Shown here piece by piece: positions 1 through 41,090 of a stretch of DNA of 64,000 bases. How positions within the stretch are numbered: position 1 is the stretch's first letter; every line of letters begins with the position of its first letter. The notes below the pieces were generated by a model. That model searched no databases. It had not been told where the DNA came from and was given only the letters and a program-made list of their open reading frames with translations. Origin of the DNA: Candidula unifasciata. Taxonomy: Eukaryota; Mollusca; Gastropoda; Stylommatophora; Geomitridae. Position numbers and translations under genes: made by a program. The stretch spans positions 128,501 through 192,500 of the forward strand of contig CAJHNH020006112.1 in NCBI GenBank assembly GCA_905116865.2, given 5' to 3'.

Positions 1-1290
1 CGAAAAGTGCAGATATGGCAGCACAGTCATTTACACGTCCACTGAACTTGTTGACTAGTCATTTACACGTCCACTGTACTTGTTGACTAGCCATTTACAC
101 GTTCACTGTACTTGTTGACTAGTCATTTACACGTCCACTGTACTTGTTGACTAGTCATTTACACGTCCACTGTACTTGTTGACTAGTCATTTACACGTCC
201 ACTGTACTTGTTGACTAGTCATTTACACGTCCACTGTACTTGTTGACTAGTCATTTACACGTCCACTGTACTTGTTGACTAGTCATTTACACGTCCACTG
301 TACTTGTTGACTAGTCATTTACACGTCCACTGTACTTGTTAACTAGTAATTTACACGTCCACTGTACTTGTTGTACAGTCATTTACACGTCCACTGTGCT
401 TGTTGTACAGCTATTTACACGTCCACTGTACTTGTTGACTAGTCATTTACACGTCCACTGTACTTGTTGACTAGTCATTTACACGTCCACTGTACTTGTT
501 GACTAGTCATTTACACGTCCACTGTACTTGTTGTACAGTCATTTACACGTCCACTGTACTTGTTGACTAGTCATTTACACGTCCACTGTACTTGTTGTAC
601 AGTCATTTACACGTCCACTGTGCTTGTTGTACAGTCATTTACACGTCCACTGTACTTGTTGACTAGTCATTTACACGTCCACTGTACTTGTTGCACAGCC
701 ATTTACACGTCTACTGTACTTGTTGACTAGTCATTTACACGTCCACTGTACTTGTTGATTAGTCATTTACACGTCCACTGTACTTGTTGAACAGCCATTT
801 ACACATCCACTGTACTTGTTGACTAGTCATTTACATGTCCACTGTACTTGTTGCACAGCCATTTACACGTTTACTGTACTTGTTGACTAGTCATTTATAT
901 GTCCACTATACTTGTTGCACAGCCATTTACATGTCCACTATACTTATTGCACAGCCATTTACACATCCACTGCCACTGTATTGTTGCACAGCCATTTACA
1001 CGTCCACTATACTTTTTGACTAGTCATTTACACGTCCACTGTATTTGTTACACACGGAATATATATTCACCCCACTTGGTAACCATTTTTACCATTGTAC
1101 TTGTAATAGAGCCATTGATACATTCACTGTACTTGTTACACAATCGTTGATACATCCATTGCACTTGTTACCCAATTATTTATGCAGCAACTTTACTTGT
1201 TATACAATCATTTATACATCCATTGTACATGTTACACAATCAATGACACAGCTACTATACTTGTTACACAACCATTGATACATATATTGT
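1..1290 (+). repeat. 32-bp minisatellite abutting sGC exon A
   Basis: About 40 units of 32 bp with the core atttacacgtccactg then tacttgttgactagtc. Units are nearly identical to about 830 and progressively diverged toward 1290. Each unit carries a T-rich stretch plus AG, like a weak 3' splice site. The array runs into the real acceptor, whose tgtacttgtttcag is plainly a diverged unit. The first 27 bases resemble an interspersed sequence also seen near 27035, 27905 and 41520. Confidence 0.95.
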
Positions 1291-1301
1291 ACTTGTTTCA
1301 G

Positions 1302-29355
<28,054 letters not shown>

Positions 29356-29610
29356 ATGTACAGATGGAACTCAAGTTCCTTTATAGAACAATGCAAGCAT
29401 CTAAACTGGAAAGAATATTAACATTTTTGACTGCTGTTGTCTTAAGAGTATCAACAGGTTTTGCTGTGACATTACAAAGAATCCTTGATAAGATGGAAGG
29501 CAATAACTGCAGTTCTGAAGTGGCTAGCAGAAAATTAAGTAACCAGAGGAATGATAGTGTCTGACTCTCAGTTGGTACTGCTGAAGATTCAAAATGGACA
29601 AATGTGGCGC

Positions 29611-29750
29611 AAGTTAGTTCGTTAGGTAATCGACAGGTTATCCTCACTGCATATGGGACGAGTCCATAAGCACTTGGATCCCATCTATACCCCTGAGTGT
29701 GCGGTGACTGATAACACCAGTTCTGTGCTGGTTTACTATTAAAATGTGGC
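29611..29750 (-). pseudogene. LINE family I 3' fragment
   Basis: ggttatcctcactgcatatg, then gtccataagcacttggatcc, aligns with the 3' end at 55630-55740. A short TTAG-like remnant (gttagttcgtta) stands where the other copies have their tail. Confidence 0.75.
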
Positions 29751-29754
29751 ATAA

Positions 29755-30150
29755 GTGGATACCAAGCATGAGCAGGTCAACGTAACAGGGGTTCATGTGG
29801 ATATACTGTCTGGGAAATGTAGGAGTGTGAGGGAATGAAAGGGCAGATTTTTTGGCTCTAAAGTGATAGCTGCAGGAAACACTTGTACTAGATAAAGGAG
29901 ACATTCTGAAGACCATTTATGACTGAATACTGATAGAAGACATGACTATACATTCAATAATGTGTAAGAATGTGTGAACAAGGAATTAGGAGAAGATACG
30001 GCAAGGAGAGACAAAGAGAAGAAGAGAATAATGTTTGTATAAACATTGGGCTACAGGAACAGTTAGCATGTACACCTTGAAACATTCAATGTGTGAGACG
30101 GAGCATCTATGGGTAAGCCTGGTGTGCTACAATGTGGATTTTTAAATCAG
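29755..30150 (+). pseudogene. LINE family II-like RNase H remnant
   Basis: Decayed frame GNERADFLA, then LDKGDILKTIYD, then TGTVSMYTLKHSMC and CYNVDF before a stop, parallel to GNEQTDRLAGS...CYDVNS at 53240-53556. It meets a family I fragment head-on at 29750. Confidence 0.65.
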
Positions 30151-30245
30151 TAATCAAGCTATTTTCTGTATACTGTTCATCATGTACAGTTCTTATGCCT
30201 AGCAACCATTTTGTTCAAATTTATTGCACCCAGCCATGAGTGTTT

Positions 30246-30515
30246 AGCATCTGTGGCTTAGGCATTGCAAACAAAACTTCATAACTCCAAAATACTCAGT
30301 TCGATTCAGCTGCGAGCAATTTAGCCACAGACCCCTGTGTGTTGATTTCAATAAAGGTATGAAACACACCTCCACAAGCTCATCTGCTTAAATTGTTGCC
30401 CCCCTATCATAACTCAGTGGCAAGCTACTGGATGTAAAATTGCCTAGTTTAACCCAGCAACAACCCATAAATGCTGGAGTTGCTTTTTAACATCCTGTCA
30501 AGAAAGCAGGGCTAG
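30246..30515 (+). mobile_element. SINE-A, old diverged copy
   Basis: gcatctgtggcttaggcatt, cagttcgattcagctgc, then tggcaagctactggatg and aacatcctgtcaaga. Much older than the other copies. Confidence 0.75.
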
Positions 30516-31639
30516 TCAACTGGCTGCTGATGGGCTAAATCCAGCCTACAAAGGTCTAGCAAGTAGCTCCTGGATCATTCAATCCAATCCAATGCTTGGG
30601 GGGGGGGGGGTGTAAAAATCATCACGTTCAACCAGCATCCCTGAAGGGGGAGCTTTAGGTTATAATTGTGACTAGGTAATGTGCGCCATATAAAATGGTT
30701 TAGCACTGCACGCCACCAAGAGCCCTGAGAAGGTCTCCTGCAGTGTCGATGCAATCAAAGGAGACAGACCCAAATACTGTCCCGACCGGTGATGAAGTCG
30801 TCCACAGGCAAGCCAATGGGCAGACCGGTTGCCAATGTTACAGATCATTGCCAATTGTACTGTATTAAAAATTTTTCAATGCTGACACTCAGGCCTATCG
30901 CCTGTGATGATTCCCATTTTGAAAGTTTCAACCATTGAGTAAACTCAGATGAATAGCCTTGCCGTTAAGAATATGCAATTAACCAAGCCTGACTGACATT
31001 TATGGAAAGTATTCATCATTTCCTTGCTATATGTTTAGCTTGTATAATCAATTTCATACTTTCACTATTGCCTGTTAAAATTAAAAGACTGGGTTCAATC
31101 CATGATACAGCAAGACACTGTATATTTAATTATGCCAATACATAAATACTGTGCTGTGTAGGTAATGCAAAATGTGGAACAAGTAAGGAACTCAGGCCAG
31201 CTCTACCCAGCTGACCTATCATTGATGATTGGTCAGGCTGGTCTACATTGGAGGGGTGTAGAATGCACTCTCTCGTAGGACCTAGGTTCTCTGTGTGGGG
31301 TCCGGGGGAGGGGTGTTTGGGTTAGGGCCAGTTGTATATGTTATGGGGTCGTTAGATTAGAACTGCTCCCCCTATCCTGTAAAGCACATTTGGTTGCTAG
31401 TAAGACGGTCAAGACAATACAAAGTCGCACCAACCTGACATCCCTACCACCCAAACTTACATGCCTCAAAGGTTAACACACATGAATGAACGTCCAATCA
31501 GTGGTCTGGCCCGACTTCATCACTCATAAGTGTGTAGCTTGGCAGAGCTGGGCCTGAGTTCGTTACACATTACAATGTCTTTGAATCTCTTTTATGGTAT
31601 TTTTTTTCATGTCTAAATTGCTTTAAATATTTGAAGAAT
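30516..31639. other. Intergenic DNA; poly-G run and repeat F piece
   Basis: Poly-G at 30598-30610; gggttagggccagttgtat at about 31320 resembles 12815. Nothing else recognised. Confidence 0.4.
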
Positions 31640-32230
31640 TCATAATCTTGTCTAAATCATCACTGGTATCAAGAGGGCTAATAGACTGCAACAGTTGGGG
31701 TATATAAAGAGAATGGCAGATAACAGACACACAAAAACTGTGTACACACAACATTTGAATGGGAGTAGATCACTAGGTAGACCAAGATGAAAGCAAATAT
31801 CCTTTTTTTTCAGGCCTTCAGGCCTATTGGGCATATAGGGCTAGACCTATATTTCATGGACAAATCAGCACTTGGTGGGTGATGTTGTTGGCATCTCACC
31901 AGCCACCTTTACTTCTCAGGATTTTTAACCTGGTACCTTTTAGGGCTAGGTCAACCTGGGAGCCAAGGTCACTTGAAAAAAAGTCTAGCACTACTAAGAT
32001 TTGAACCCACCACCTTTGGATCTGCAGGTAAGCGTGTAGCCACAACACTAAGGCAGCTACCTCAAGATGACAATGAAGAGACAATATATCGACAGACCTG
32101 CAAACACTTACAGTCACCAAGTGGAAAGAGAAGGTTAATCACAGATGAATGGGGGCGGGAGACACCTGCAGCAATGAACTTCAAGCTGAAGAAGAAGAAA
32201 GGAAAAAAAAAAAAAGAAATAAGATCTGAA
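31640..32230 (+). pseudogene. LINE family III 3' end split by a SINE-B insertion
   Basis: Plus-strand RT tail at 31640-31790 and its continuation at 32063-32215 align with the unbroken copy at 35890-36175 (agaccaagatga joins caatgaagagac). Ends ttcaagctgaagaagaagaa. Confidence 0.82.
31791..32062 (-). mobile_element. SINE-B nested in a LINE, 8-bp target duplication
   Basis: Full inverted SINE-B, from tattgggcatatagggctag to the tRNA-like head near 32050. Direct repeats caagatga flank it at 31783-31790 and 32063-32070. Confidence 0.88.
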
Positions 32231-33739
32231 GAATGTATGTTGTGAAAACATGTATTTTCTTTGCCCACTAAATGTTAAATATCAGGTTAACCCAAAACCA
32301 TGGAAGAGAACTATTGTGAACAGAGATAATAAGGTAATAGAAGTATATTCATACATGATTAATAGTTTCTAGTCATAGGTTGGAGGGGAGGAGAGGCAGA
32401 GGGAGACCGAGAGAACAGATGCTGGACAGTTTGACATCATCGCAAGGAAGATCATCTGTGTCAGAGCTGACTGAAAGTATACAAGACAGAAGGTTATGGA
32501 TAGATATGACTGTCACGTGGCATGAACTTTAAGAATAAGAAGTGATATGTCATACAGTAACAACAACAGCAAAATATATCTTTAGGGTTACTGAGAACAG
32601 TTACAATGAAAGAAAAAAAACATGTAAGCAGTGACAAAAAAAATGTGTGATGTTTTTATTATTTACAAGAAATACAAAAACTTGTTTCATGAAGTTAAAA
32701 ACTGCAATGTCATGACAACTATACAACATTAAATTATGAAAAAAAAAGCAAAGCAAATCTAAACAACATAGAGCCAGTTGTTGCAACATTATAAAAACAG
32801 AATTTCTGAAAAATGATGGAAAATATACTATGACATCTTGTGCTCAGTAGTTGTCTAACCATTAGGCTAACATATAATAAAAACAGTATTCAAGGATGGC
32901 TACTATCAAGTTTAAGGACCAGAAATAAGTCTAACCAAAATGTAAACAGGAAATCCAAAAATTAAAAAAATATACAACATATTATATTCCCATCAGCCTT
33001 GATCAACAATAACCAGAAATAAAAATACAGCAGGAAAGATAATAATGAGAACATGTTAATAAAATCTTTTTATGTTTGGATGTAACATTTCAGCTCTTGG
33101 AAAACTTGCTCCTATTCTTGGGTGCCCCCACCCCCTCCCCACCACCCTGATAAAATACTGACCTTCTGAAAGGATTTTTTTTAATGACGGTATGCAACGG
33201 TAATCAGGACTGGAAACTGTGTTTAAGCATAATTGGGGAGCAGCAGCGTGGTCCCGGGTTCAAGACGTAAAGTCGAGTTAGAAGTAGAAAGGAGAACTTA
33301 TGGGTGCCATGATGTGGATCCGTTGTTCAAACCTTTTTAAGCATAATTTTGTTCTCAGTATTACTATTATGCGCACTTTGTGGTGAGTACCGACACCTTT
33401 TTTAGACACATTCTGGGGAGCATCGGCTTTACTGGGCACATTCTGAGAAGAAGTGAGCAGAGAATAACCCAACAGGCACCGAAATGGGAAACAAATGGGT
33501 TGAGGAAAGGATTTACAATGGAAACCCTAGAACGAAACTGTTGAGAGAAGCCAGAGGAGCTGGACTGATTTCATCCATCCAATAGAAAGGCCTGAGCAGA
33601 TTAGAATGGAACGGAGAAACAGACTGCAAAGCCTGTCAGCATATACTGGTGCAACAGGATATTTATATATATATACACACACACAGATACTTACACAAAT
33701 ACATAATGAATACATATATATAAGTAAAGTACTCTTGTC
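32231..33739. other. Intergenic DNA, mostly AT-rich, nothing recognised
   Basis: 33280-33440 shares short blocks with 60990-61080 (inverted) and with 62450-62510, suggesting an old interspersed repeat. No genes seen. Confidence 0.4.
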
Positions 33740-33912
33740 CACCCCTCTAGGCATATAGAGCATATAGGACTAGACCTATATTTTTTAAAGACCAATCGGC
33801 ACAAGTTTGGTGATGTGGTCAGCATCAAGCCGGCCGCCTTTACTTGCCGGGACTGCACCCAGTTCCCACTCAAGGCTGGGTCGACCTGGGAGTTGAGGTC
33901 CATATACACAGA
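33740..33912 (-). mobile_element. SINE-B 3' half ending at a TA tract
   Basis: ggactagacctatatttttt, then gatgtggtcagcatcaag, then ctcaaggctgggtcgacctg. The head side is replaced by (TA)n. Confidence 0.8.
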
Positions 33913-34015
<103 letters not shown>

Positions 34016-34132
34016 TTCAGAGACAGGGCAAAAATGTAAGATGTGAATAACAAAAGGTGAGTCTTTCAGTGTGTTCATAAATCACCATGAATTTAAATTA
34101 ATGCACTATAGCATTACCGACCAGTATTACTG

Positions 34133-34352
34133 AATTTGTCACATCAGAATGAGAGATTTGTCACATCAGAATGAGTGATTTGTCACATCAGAATGGGAGA
34201 TTTGTCACATCAGAATGAGAGATTTGTCACATCAGAATGAGTGATTCGTCACATCAGAATGGGAGATTTGTCACATCAGAATGAGAGATTTGTCACATCA
34301 GAATGAGTGATTTGTCACATCAGAATGGGAGATTTGTCACATCAGAATGGGT
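34133..34352 (+). repeat. 22-bp minisatellite, about 10 units
   Basis: ttgtcacatcagaatgagag plus at; units alternate gagagat, gagtgat and gggagat in a three-unit higher-order rhythm. Confidence 0.95.
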
Positions 34353-34424
34353 GATATTATTACTATGAACTTTTACCATATGATCTAACCTCTACATCTT
34401 TTTATCCAGTTACATTAGAGGCAA

Positions 34425-34870
<446 letters not shown>

Positions 34871-34921
34871 CACGTAAGAGACCCATAAGAGTTAACCACA
34901 TATTTCCTAAGGAAACAAATC

Positions 34922-35035
34922 TTCTGCTTCTTCTTCAGCATTATGAGCCCTTGAGGTTCATTGCTGCATATATCACCCGCCTCCATTTATCTCTCTAGTT
35001 GGCCTTCTCTTTCTAGTTGGTGACTCTAACGTTGA
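34922..35035 (-). pseudogene. LINE family III noncoding 3' end
   Basis: cttcttcttcagcattatg, then agcccttgaggttcattg; same as 26045-26160. Confidence 0.8.
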
Positions 35036-35593
35036 AACAAATGCACATTTTAATTAAATTTATTTGGAAATAGTTCTAAACTTAATTTAAGGTTTAGAGC
35101 ACTGATTAAGTCTTTCTTAGATAGCTAGCTACTAAGATACAAAACGAGTAGTCATCAGCTGCAACCACCTAACCAAGTTTGGATACATTTCCATCAGCTG
35201 TCAAATATGATTTTGATTTTAAAGTAGAGCTGTACCGAACATTCGCTTCGTATTCCCTTCAGGGCTAAATAGTGGACCTAATAACTATCCAAGATTCGGC
35301 CGAATACTTGTAATCGGGCCGTATACGATTAGTGGTTACCTTTCATCCGTTTCTGTTTACACTGCCTTAATGCTGATAACATGGAACGATTGGTTTTTGT
35401 TAAAAACCTAATGCAGCTTTCATGCACTAACCAAGCTGTCAGTGAAAATTTTCAAGTTTAGTTACTTGTTACAATACTTTCATTCCTAGTTATTAGTTAC
35501 CACAGACTGACTGAAGGATGGGTAACATAAAATGTTTTAAAATGTTTGCTATTCTGTACTAACTAGACAGGGAAAGAATATAAACTACGCCAT
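35036..35593. other. Intergenic DNA, nothing recognised
   Basis: No match. Confidence 0.35.
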
Positions 35594-36180
35594 ATACAAG
35601 TCGATAATATGAAAATTAAACAAACAGAAACATTTAGGTACTTGGGTGCAAACTCCAGCTGCTACAACATGCTGTGGGAAGAAATACTATCTAGAATATT
35701 ATCTGGAAATAAAGTATACTATGCCTGTCAATATCTGATAAGACCAGTTGTGTTATTTGGCTCTGAAACTTGGAGCACAATTAAAAGAGATGAAGCCTTA
35801 TTACAGGTTTTCAAAAACAGTCTTATGACAAATCTCTTGACCCATCAAAGTTAAAAAAGCAAGGAATGGAGAGTAAGAAGCAAAATTCATAATCTGTTTA
35901 AATCACCACTGATCACTGGCATCATGAGAGCTAATAGGCTGAAATGGTTGGGGCATATTAAAAGAATGTCAGATGACAGAGAAGTAAAAACTATACACAA
36001 GGAAGAGGAATGGTCGTAGACCACGAGGCAGACCAAGAAGATGATGGAGAGATAATGTCCAGACCTGCAAACAACCGGTGCCACCAATTGGAAAGAGAAG
36101 GCCAACCAGAGAATGAATGGAGGCGAGTGAAATGTGCAGCAGTGAACCTGAAGGGCTCAGAATCCTTAAAAAAGAAGAAG
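35594..36180 (+). pseudogene. LINE family III reverse-transcriptase 3' end, largest copy of the thumb region
   Basis: MKIKQTETFRYLGANSS (YLG motif), then LIRPVVLFGSETWSTIKRDE, then after lesions MRANRLKWLGHIKRMSDDRE. Ends ctgaagggctcagaatcct and AAGAAGAAG, the (GAA)n tail. Confidence 0.85.
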
Positions 36181-36479
36181 ACTATTCTGTACTACATTTT
36201 GTGAAGTTAAAGTTCAGCATACATTTGACATTATGATTGTTTTTTTAAAGATCTATTTATAAACTATACACTATTAATTTTCTGCCCAATAGTGATAATC
36301 ACCTAATTGGTACAGCCCTATTTTAAAGTATTTAAGACATTCAGCTTCCAATCTGTGGAAGAACATGCCAGTTAGAATACAGAATCAAACCAAATAACAC
36401 ATGTATTTTGTGCCTCTGGAAGGATCCATTTCAACAGAACATCTCAGAAATCTCACAGACTATAAAAATCATAGAACAG
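36181..36479. other. Intergenic DNA, nothing recognised
   Basis: No match. Confidence 0.35.
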
Positions 36480-36710
36480 TGGCACATCAGGCATTAGTGC
36501 TAGAACTACATTTGTATAGACCACTTGATGGGTGACGTTGTCAATATTAATGCCTGCCACTTTACTTTCAAGGTTCTCACTGTAGGTGGGGTCAACCTGG
36601 GGGTCAAGGTCATTTTAAGAAAAACATCTACCTCAATGTGGATTTGAACCCAAAACCTTCAAGCCAGCAGGCAAATGTTTAGCCACTATACTACAGCAGC
36701 TTCCTGACAA
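36480..36710 (-). mobile_element. SINE-B, diverged full copy
   Basis: gtatagaccacttgatgg, then ggtggggtcaacctgggg, then gtggatttgaacccaaaacc and a head near 36690. Confidence 0.8.
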
Positions 36711-36929
36711 GTCAGTACCTGATAAATAATGTCAATAACCACTAGTTTCATAATACTGTATACCATATTTGCCGGTGTTTAAGATGATTATATTTTCCCA
36801 AAAATTTAAAGTTTAAAATTAGGGGTCATCTTAAAATATTTTATTTATTTATTTATTTACAGCTCAAATAACAGGTGTCGTTTTGTACATGGGGGTATTT
36901 TATGCACTGAGTATGTTCCTTCTTCTTCT

Positions 36930-37280
36930 TCTTTCATTTCTCTACTCCTGGAATGCCTCGCAGGGTCAGGCCAGGAAGAGCTCTCCGGAGTGGGCCCTTC
37001 TGTTCACTCTGTATAAAGTACTTTTTAGTGGCTATGATATTTCTGCAGTCCATCTTCCACATGGTCGACCTCTGCATCTGTTACCTTTGTATCTGTATAA
37101 CATTTCTCTCTGTGGTGCCCTGTCTGATACCAACCTTATTACATATCCAAACCATTTGATGTGTTGTCTACCTATAAAGTTCAGTATTGGTTCTGTGCCG
37201 ACTCTCCTCCTGATATCATTGTTCCTAGTCGATTCATCCTCGTTACACCTAGCATTGTATCTAAACATTTCATATTTATG
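36930..37280 (-). pseudogene. LINE family III reverse-transcriptase tail
   Basis: Minus-strand frame NFIGRQHIKWFGYVIRLVSD, then RCRGRPCGRWTAEI, the usual closing motifs. Confidence 0.75.
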
Positions 37281-37784
37281 TATGTGTGTATGTATGTTCC
37301 AATATAGAAAATGTGTTACTTTTCCATCTTTCCGGTCAATAGTGTTACACAGCGCTATATGGAGGCATAGGACTCAAAGATCATGGCGAGTGTGACTAGC
37401 CGTATTAAGACCAGTCTTCCATAATTAGCACACTGGATTCTAGGAGAAATGTTGCCATTGCATGTATGTAACATGCTTTTTCTCAGAGCATACCAAAATG
37501 TCATCATACAACTGCAGGTAAATTACTTGACAAAATTATAACTGAAAAAATGAACACCATTTCCAAATGGGGAAAAAACAATCTTGTAAACTTGTAGCTA
37601 GTTATTAATTTTGTATTACATTCTATGCTTTAAAGTCAATAAAAGTTATGAAAACTACTGCGTGTTTGCATTCTTGTTCTATTTTACACGTTTTCCTCTG
37701 ATTTTCTGAAATATGACATCCCTTAAAAGGAAAAAAAGTTAACAAAGAGGGCATACTTTACTGGACTGTTTTATCTCACACAGT
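37281..37784. other. Intergenic DNA, nothing recognised
   Basis: No match. Confidence 0.35.
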
Positions 37785-37922
37785 TCAGTCTTAGTAGTTT
37801 GCCACTGTTTCCCGGTCGACAACACTATTGGTCTGCCGGCAAACTGCTTGCAGCTGAAATGAACTCGGGATGTTGGAATTATGAAACAGTAATCACAAGG
37901 CTAAAGAAACTGATGCCAGTTA
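37785..37922 (-). mobile_element. SINE-A, diverged fragment
   Basis: gtagtttgccactgtttccc, then gcagctgaaatgaactcggg, then ggctaaagaaactgatgcc. Confidence 0.65.
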
Positions 37923-38199
37923 CAATAAAAATATGAAATGCACAAGCATCTGAAATAAGACAGCATGTCTGTAAACAAACAATTAACTACATTAACTCTT
38001 TCAGCTTCAAGAAATGTACAATGCATGACCAGTTAATCAATTTGCATCCCACACATCATGCCAGGCATTTTTTTAAATGTTTGGTCATTCAGACTAAAGA
38101 AATCTGTTACTCCATTAGTCCCTTCCATTCTAAATTACACATGATACTCGCTCACCTTGTGTCTTAAACATCATTTCATAGGTCTTCTGAATATTTATG

Positions 38200-38760
38200 T
38201 TTGATTCATCATCATCCATCATGTGCCCTGTCAACTGGTGTAGGCGCTCATGCATCTCCAAAGATCACAATCTCTAGTCGCCTAAAACAGCTTTCTTGAT
38301 GATATTCCTCCATGCCATCGTTTCAGCCCATCTAGCATCATCTCTCTTGGTCTGTCTCTACCCCTCTTTCCACTGATCTTTCCAGTTGTCACAATGTTCT
38401 CCAATGTGTCTCTTCTCCTTACATTGCCAAAGAACAGTGTTTGTCTCTTTCTTATTGTTGCATATAGAGATCTATTTTCATTAGTTTCTTTCAAACAATC
38501 ATTGTTAGTTACTCTGGCCGACCAAAGTATTCGTAACATTCATCTCAGAAACCACATCTCTGTTGCTTCTAAATTATTTTTAATTTATTCGCTGACATCC
38601 CAAGATTTGCTGCCATGCAGCTGAACAGGTTCTATGTAACATTGTAGCACCCTCTTTCTGACTTTAAATGAGAGCGATTCACTGCATAAGATATTTTTCA
38701 TTTTCAATGCAGCTTTCGCTTGACCTATTTTGCTTTTAATCTCTGTCACACATTTTCCAT
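38200..38760 (-). pseudogene. LINE family III 3' end (second subfamily)
   Basis: Minus-strand frame ILWSARVTNNDCLKETNENR, then RQTLFFGNVRRRD and GKRGRDRPREMMLDGLKRW. Bordered on the plus strand by catcatcatccatcatg, as at 52405. Confidence 0.8.
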
Positions 38761-38989
38761 CTGACGATATGATGTTTTATTTTTGGTCAGTGCAAACTAA
38801 AGAAATCTGGGGACTTCAGTTCTATTTCAGACATGAACAAGCTTGTTGTTCATAGGAAATTTTCATTTAAAATTCATTAATTCAAGGACTAACAAGTTTA
38901 AATCATGCAGTTATATAGTCTGCTATAACAAACAATGATTATAAAATGTGTATTATACATTAAAAGGAAGTAACAGTAAAGGACCCTCT

Positions 38990-39118
38990 TTACGTTATTA
39001 GCATAAGCAGACCCATATTTTATAACCCAATTGGGATCCTGTCAGCATCATACTGGCCACCTTTACTTCCCAGACATTACTTCATACCCATTTTAGGCTA
39101 GGTCAACACGGGTGTGTG
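38990..39118 (-). mobile_element. SINE-B fragment
   Basis: acccatattttataaccc, then ctggccacctttacttccca, then tttaggctaggtcaacac. Confidence 0.7.
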
Positions 39119-39575
39119 ATACTTTAGTGCTTAATAATTCATAAATTTTTATTCACAGAAACATTTACACAAAATAAAAATTTTAAAAAAGTAAATTACA
39201 CATTGCCCCCCCCCCCCCACCCCCAGCATTTATTATAAGAGGTTTTCTATATGTGGTATATAAATTACTCAAGGCCGTTCTCGTGGCTTTCAGACAGTAG
39301 TATAAGAGTCACACCATGGAAGAAACAGGAGCCTCATTTATTAAATTCATAAAGACATCCGTGGATGTGGAGATGGAGACTGCAAAAATTTAAACAAAAA
39401 AATAAATAAACACATTTTGAACAAAAACAAAAACATTTTACCCTTCCAGATCTGCATTCTGTAGGAATAACACCTCAAGGATGAGAATCACACAGCTACA
39501 AAACCTTAAAACCATGTTCAACTATATAGCAGTTATATTGGGGCATCATCAAATGGTTTACAAAGTAACCTGTAG
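39119..39575. other. Intergenic DNA, nothing recognised
   Basis: Poly-C run near 39210; otherwise AT-rich. Confidence 0.35.
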
Positions 39576-40255
39576 TCCAGCTGAGTTGAGTTGAGTCAAG
39601 AATTGACATCACAGCACGCAGGGCATTCCAATGCATGGTCCCTCCTCATCTTTAGCAGCCAGCCCAGAGTTCCAATACTGATGGTCACAATCTGGTAAAA
39701 AGTCTGTCTTGCCTTCCCTCTGAGTGAAGTGAGCCAGCCAGACCTTCTGCACCCAGGTGCTTCATTCTCTCCAGGCCATAATAATCTTCTTTCTCTACTG
39801 ATTCTACTGCTTGTTCCCAAAGGGCCTTGATCACATCTGCCTTGTCATGTATCAATTCACCACCCAGTGGTACAGATCTAGCCAATCTGTCTGTTCATTA
39901 CCCACTACGCCGGCATAGCCTGGAGAAAAGATCCAAAGTATGCTCACTACCCGTGACCTTCCCAGTAAAGCTTTCCACTCTACTCGAAGCACACCTGTCT
40001 TCATCTTTCTCAGCATGCCTTCACAGTCTGTAACAATTACGACATGTGTATGCATCTTGTTCTCTAGCCACCGCAGAGCTGCAGTTACTGCCTCCACCTC
40101 CATTCTCATGCTAGATGTTGTGGTGTCATATGCTAGGCTGTCTTGCACTAAAGATTTTTCATTGGCTTTCGCTATGAACCACTAGACACTTTTTCTTTCC
40201 TCTCACCACCGAACGATCTGTATAGATAATCAGATCCTGTAGTCCAGTGTGGGTG
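39576..40255 (-). pseudogene. LINE family II RNase H, frameshifted copy
   Basis: Minus-strand frames DLIIYTD, then TSSMRMEVEAVTAALRWLEN, then VIVTDCEGMLRKMKTG, then GVVGNEQTDWLD, broken near 40190 and 39870. Ends with an ACTCAACTCAACT tail, as at 53556-53575. Confidence 0.85.
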
Positions 40256-40840
40256 GGTAGTATAAGTTATTTATTATTCTTGCAGTATTTATACTTCTGA
40301 GCTCATCAATTTAAAAATATATAATCCCAGATCATTGTCTTAAAAGATCATCACTATTCCTACCAAGATTTGTATTTCTTAGTCTATTCCCAGGATCAAT
40401 CATTACAGATATATATCAGGATCAATCAGTACAGATATAAATTAGGATCAATCATTATATATATATATATCAGAATCAATCATCACAGATATATACACAC
40501 ATACAAACACACACAGACACACCTTCTCCTCGACTCATGACCATCTGCACTTAAGAAACACAAAATAAATAATTAAAACAGTAATTGAAAAAAAAAAAAT
40601 CACTACAAGTGGTAGGCTCAAAAAGTTCCAGAAACTAATGCCTACAGTAAAATATGTACATTAATTATAGTACACAGACTAAATGTTTGTGTTTTAAGTG
40701 CAATTTTTAATAACCAGTTTGAATGAAAATAGTGCTAAAAATCTAAATCCGAAATATGACCAATTAGACTTAGACCAGCTAGCGGGAACAGATAACTGGG
40801 CTGTTAGTCAAGGAGTTCCTGTATATATTTCCTGGATTAG
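40256..40840. other. Intergenic DNA; gatcaatca-type short repeats
   Basis: 40390-40500 holds four units like aggatcaatcattacagata then tata. Nothing else. Confidence 0.45.
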
Positions 40841-40844
40841 GTTT

Positions 40845-41090
40845 CAACTTCTTTTTCTCCAGTATTTTGAGCCCTTGAGGTTATTGCTGCAGACATGACC
40901 TGCATGACTTTTTCTCTTTTTCAGTTGGTAATTTCCAGTGCTTGTCGGTCTGCCTCTATATTAGTTCTCTATCTTTTGGTCTGCTTCATGGGTCTACTCC
41001 TGTTCAACTTTTTCATATGCATAGGTTTTGTCTCTTTGTCATCTGCCATTCTCTCTATATGCCTCAACCATCGCTGTCATGATTAGTTCA
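40845..41090 (-). pseudogene. LINE family III 3' end
   Basis: agtattttgagcccttgagg, then cagttggtaatttcca, then attctctctatatgcc, all matching 26045-26330. Confidence 0.75.

Noticed and set aside
1..1290. CRISPR-like array with 32-bp repeats
   Set aside because: Units are contiguous with no unique spacers, in an animal gene next to a splice site: a minisatellite.
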